Shown: positions 60,226-64,000 of the stretch, piece by piece
Numbering within the stretch: the first letter of the stretch is position 1
How the letters are laid out: each line of letters opens with the position of its first letter
Origin: Rotaria macrura
Taxonomy: Eukaryota; Rotifera; Eurotatoria; Philodinida; Philodinidae
NCBI GenBank assembly: GCA_900239685.1
Contig: OENT01000158.1
Location: forward strand, 63,471 to 127,470
Length of the DNA stretch: 64,000 nucleotides
Direction of reading: 5' to 3'
Made by a program: the position numbers and the translations under genes
Notes under the pieces: model-generated
Databases searched by the model: none
What the model was told of the DNA's origin: nothing
What the model saw: only the letters and a program-made list of their open reading frames with translations

Positions 60226-63200
60226 GATCTTAAGATAAGAATTTTTAAAAGAATTGATATGAACAAATAAAAGATCGTACAAAGAACAAGTGCTTATAAA
60301 ATACATAGCGAAGAAAAGAACGAACAAGTTGATTAGTTAGTTTCCGTGGCGTATGAATCATCATGTCGTCTCTCCAAGCAAATAGTAGAAACGAAAACAA
60401 AAGAACGAATCTTAGTTCTTTTCTTTCCTTCATCATCGTTCGATGTCAGAAATCTTCTCATAGATGATTTATACTATTTTTTCAATCACTTTTTTGAAGT
60501 ATGAATAATAATCGATTGAACAGAATGACACAGATTAAACAATGAAGTGTCAATTGTGCTCATCAGACTTCAATGATTGCTTTCTCTAGGCATGAAGTCA
60601 TATTTAATTGGAAATGTTGAATATTGTTATAGATTTCATACGGTTTGAAGGAACCATAAAATATTCGTCCAGTGGAAAATGCTAGTAAGTATTTTGTCCA
60701 TAGAAATCTTAAGTAACTCATTGCGAATGATAATTCTGATTATAATGAAATAAAATTTAATAATTCAATCATTCCTATTTATAGTGCTATTGCAGGTCTA
60801 AGGACATGGAAATCTTTTTCAATTCTCACAATGTTTCATTTCAACTAAAGTTAAAATAAAACAATGACATGGATGATACTCTATCACGGTTTGTTCATGT
60901 TTACTACGAAATCAGTTCATCTAGACGTTTAGTCATAGAAACGTTTTTAGAAAAAGCCTTGTTCATTCGATTTTTCCTCAATGTGACAACAATCAAATCG
61001 CTTCGTAATATTTCGTCTCGGACGATTCGTGCTCAATGTGTCAATCAATAACAGTATTGCATAAAATTCTAAGTAGTTTAAAGAGATTCTCAATCTTTAA
61101 CATGCAGTTGACTACTACATAGAATCTATAGTTTTTGACAACAGATTAATCTATGAATCGATCAAATAGTTATAAACAGAGCAACGATCGACAAGTTCTA
61201 AAATCATCTACAAAATCGTTGGAATTGTTTGCTATAGAGTAATAACAGATTCAACAAATATCAAATATATTTGTTACTCTATGACACGAGTTATAATAAA
61301 ACATTGTAAGCAAACCAATAGTTTTAATTATAGTCCATCTAAATAAATTATTTTTATCGGCTATTATCCATGCACGATCTTGTCTACATGATTGTAAGCA
61401 TAGTTTCGAAAAAGAACTATGTTCTCGTTAAATGTATATCATTGTCGATATATAACAATCAACTCCGATAGTATATCGTTCAAGTCTATATAGTAATGTG
61501 AAAGAGTGAAATGGAATTTCATATGACAGTTTGTTGTTCAAACTCGAAAAGTAAAAGAAGAATGCAATTAGATATGAGTAGAATGTCTGTAGGCATAGTT
61601 CAATCTTTCAATTAAAACAAACTGGACAAAGTTCTCATCCATATCCATTCTTATTCCTATTTATAACAGAAGAGAAAGCACATGAGACTCACAGACTAGA
61701 AGGAAGCAGAGTATATTTAAATAGAAAGTCTTCAAATCATTTCAACACATCTAACAATTTTTTTACGATGGACGAGAACGATACATTGGAAATTCATCAA
61801 ATCATCATACTCAATACTATAATTGTAATTGAATCAGTTAAAGCCAACGGACGATTCAAGAATCTTCTTCGAACTATATTTTTTTAAATTCTAAAGTCAT
61901 TTTAATACGATTTATTGGTAGTATCAAATAGTTGAAATAGCAAAAGACAACGAACTGTAAATCATACTTTCCAAGTAGCATCAATTATTTTTACAACTGT
62001 AAAAATGAGTCGTTCATGTTAGAATGTTTGAATCGATAATGAAACACTAGTAAACAATCAACTCATCGAGAATTCGGAAAAAAAAGATTTCCTCATTTCA
62101 TACTGATGACGATGAAAAAAATCTGAACAACAAATATCCAATCGGTCATGACCGATAAAAATCAAAGCATACAATGTAAAACAAACAAACAACATGACTC
62201 TGCAATTCACTTTTGATTTAATTTTCACTCTCACAACAACGACCATGTCAGCGATTTTCGTACATATTGATTCTCGAAATTAGATCGGGATTCAGTACTA
62301 TGAAAACATTAGTTTATATTTCACTGAATGTTGTTTATACAAACTATATACTGATCAACATCAATCTTAATTAGGTCGACTTGCACACATTCTTCTATGC
62401 ATTTGACTCGATTGTTTGTACGCAATTCATATTCGAAGTGCACATGATATTCTTAAAGCGCGACTATTTTTCTGTTTTTTATGATGAAAAATAAAAACTT
62501 TATATGTTTATCGTAAAACAAGTGAATATTTCATCGAATAAAAAACTTGCTATTTTCAAACGTACTCCATATACATCGCTTCATCTACATGTACACTTTC
62601 TTATTGTTTTAATTAGTTTCATTTCAAAGATTCTTTATAACAAATAATAGTGAGCACTTGTATCGAAAGGATTGTAGTCTTCTGTTTGAATTGTTAGCTG
62701 CTATTCAGTCGAGATTGTGATAATCTCATTTTATATTTCTATGAGATCTCTTACACGTTGTTGTCCATTAGGGAAGGTATGTGCCATGGTATAATTAATC
62801 TGCAGCCAAACAAGTGTCTTATTTTGATTTCTATCATCAACATAAGAAATGAGGAGAGAAAAGTCGAAAGCAAGCTGCAGTTCTTTTCTCTTGTTTATTC
62901 TAATGTAAAAAAAAAACACGAACGTGTCACTGCATCTCTTTTTTGTTTCATTAAGTGAAAAGCAAAAAATACAATAGACTTACTTTCGAATTAATTAAAT
63001 AGGTAAGCGTTAATGTTATCTACTGTTGCCATGCTTTAAAAGATAGATGTATGCTAATAGAATATCTGCTTATCATTGACAAATATAGTTACTCATAGGA
63101 CATAAATTAGTGAAGGTTCGATGATATATTATTTAATTAACTTGGATATATGTAGATTTGACAAAGAACATCTGCATTAATGTACGTTTCTATTTTCTGA

Positions 63201-63373
63201 GTAATAACAGGAATGAATATTTTTTAAAATAAATGAATCGGTAATCATACAATGATCTCTTTGTTTATATCTCATCTTTACTTTAAAACCTTCCTCAGTG
63301 AGATATATTAAGCTTTGATTCATTATTTATTTGCGCGTGCATTATTTTCTTGTACTATTTGATATGTTTAGTT
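60226..63373. other. 3.1-kb AT-rich region, nothing recognised
   Basis: It separates the divergent coiled-coil and B-box genes, so both promoters should lie within it. Only ORFs of about 60-66 codons without motifs are present. No tandem repeat or inverted-repeat element was seen. Confidence 0.5.
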
Positions 63374-63961
63374 ATGACAAAAACATTTAGTCGATGTTCT
63401 GTTTGTCAAAAAGAGCCTGGAACATGTTTCTGTACTGGATGTGGAATTTTTTTTTGTACAAAAGATTATAAAACTCATCGTAAAACATTATGTGAAGAAA
63501 TGAATGCAGTCATTGAAGATCGTAACCAACTTCAAGATAAAATTTATGAAGAAATACGACACGATAATCAACATGCTCCAATATATGATCAAATCGATCA
63601 ATGGCAGAGCACGATGATTGAAAAAATAAATCTAGTTGCTAATCGTACTCGACAACAAGTTTCTCAATTATTTAATTCGAAACGTGTTCAATTAAGTCAT
63701 GATTTTAAGAAATTTTCAAAAGAATTAGTGCATTTGAAACAAACAGAAAATTTTGTTGAACATGATCTAAAACGTTTGAAAGACATGGTCCATCAACTCA
63801 ACAATGAATTAAATCAATTAACGAAACCATTCATGATTGAATTACATACAGAACAAACTGATCGCATTGTTTGGAGTCAACTTATTTATGCGGAAGAAAA
63901 ACATATTTATAATGGAATTCTACAGCGTGAACAACAAGTAAGAGGTATGATGATCAACTAA
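63374..63961 (+). CDS. B-box zinc finger plus coiled-coil protein (bdelloid-type family), 5' exon at the window edge
   Basis: ATG at 63374 (MTKTFSRCSVCQKEPG). Residues about 8-42 form a B-box-like zinc-binding motif (CSVCQKEPGTCFCTGCGIFF, then CTKDYKTHRKTLC). A long helical region follows (ERI-type QIDQWQSTMIEKINLVANRT, RQQVSQLFNSKRVQLSHDFK, NFVEHDLKRLKDMVHQLNNE) and HTEQTDRIVWSQLIYAEE. I recall many bdelloid proteins with this layout, often continued by other domains. A good donor (CAACAA|gtaaga) lies at 63937/63938, so the exon probably ends there in phase 0 and the gene continues beyond the window; without splicing the frame stops at 63961. The B-box suggests a TRIM-like scaffold without a RING. 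Function unknown. Confidence 0.75.
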   Translation: MTKTFSRCSVCQKEPGTCFCTGCGIFFCTKDYKTHRKTLCEEMNAVIEDRNQLQDKIYEEIRHDNQHAPIYDQIDQWQSTMIEKINLVANRTRQQVSQLFNSKRVQLSHDFKKFSKELVHLKQTENFVEHDLKRLKDMVHQLNNELNQLTKPFMIELHTEQTDRIVWSQLIYAEEKHIYNGILQREQQVRGMMIN

Positions 63962-64000
63962 TTACTGAATACATATTTTGTAAAATTGATGTCGAGTCAT

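Noticed and set aside
1..64000. tRNA, rRNA, CRISPR, plasmid or phage features
   Set aside because: No cloverleaf with a recognisable T-loop, no rRNA core sequence, no regularly spaced direct repeats, and the spliced animal genes exclude a prokaryotic source. A systematic tRNA/snoRNA scan was not possible by eye.

Overview
The window is AT-rich nuclear DNA from a metazoan, most likely a bdelloid rotifer (Adineta/Rotaria type). The reasons are: spliceosomal introns mostly 50-100 nt long with GT-AG ends, AT-rich intergenic DNA full of short microsatellites, a large invertebrate chitin-binding (CBM14) protein, and at the right edge a B-box plus coiled-coil protein of a kind I recall as abundant in bdelloids. 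The assignment rests on recalled family resemblance, not on a search.

From left to right: the start of an unrecognised Ser/Thr-rich gene (600-1140, minus), then about 8 kb without recognisable genes. An eight-exon cyclin K gene follows (9150-10918, minus), then a two-exon orphan type I membrane protein (12524-13499, plus). An eleven-exon TRPA-type ankyrin/TRP cation channel comes next (17425-25613, plus); its 2.9-kb intron holds a TIR-bounded element. Two small orphan genes lie at 29497-29889 and 42348-42722 (plus). Between them is a gene of at least 15 exons for a secreted protein of about 2,100 residues with some 17 chitin-binding domains (30411-37845, minus). A five-exon NK2-class homeobox gene (47719-48841, minus) has more than 4 kb of gene-free DNA on each side. 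A hAT-like non-autonomous element (46010-46720) lies downstream of it. Next come porphobilinogen deaminase (53112-54641, plus), the closely packed pair RPS12 and ZNF511-like (56459-57533, minus), a nine-exon coiled-coil protein (58750-60225, minus), and the first exon of the B-box protein (63374 to the edge).

For every multi-exon gene I joined exons by hand with consensus splice sites and checked that the reading frame stays open with a total length divisible by three: cyclin K 425 aa, TRPA 1228 aa, CBM14 protein 2146 aa, NK2 277 aa, PBGD 421 aa, coiled-coil protein 309 aa.

The genes do not form one pathway. They are housekeeping (cyclin K, PBGD, eS12, ZNF511), developmental (NK2), sensory (TRPA) and extracellular-matrix (CBM14) genes. 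The best regulatory observation is the ZNF511-RPS12 pair. It has a very short intercistronic gap with a possible polyadenylation signal over the upstream stop codon and a pyrimidine-rich splice acceptor 25 nt before the RPS12 start. That is what a spliced-leader operon would look like, and rotifers are known to use SL trans-splicing. Other points of interest are a nine-cysteine cluster in the TRPA tail, a GC-AG intron and two domain variants in the CBM14 protein, and the hAT-like element with a near-perfect 8-bp target duplication and an internal array of small palindromes.
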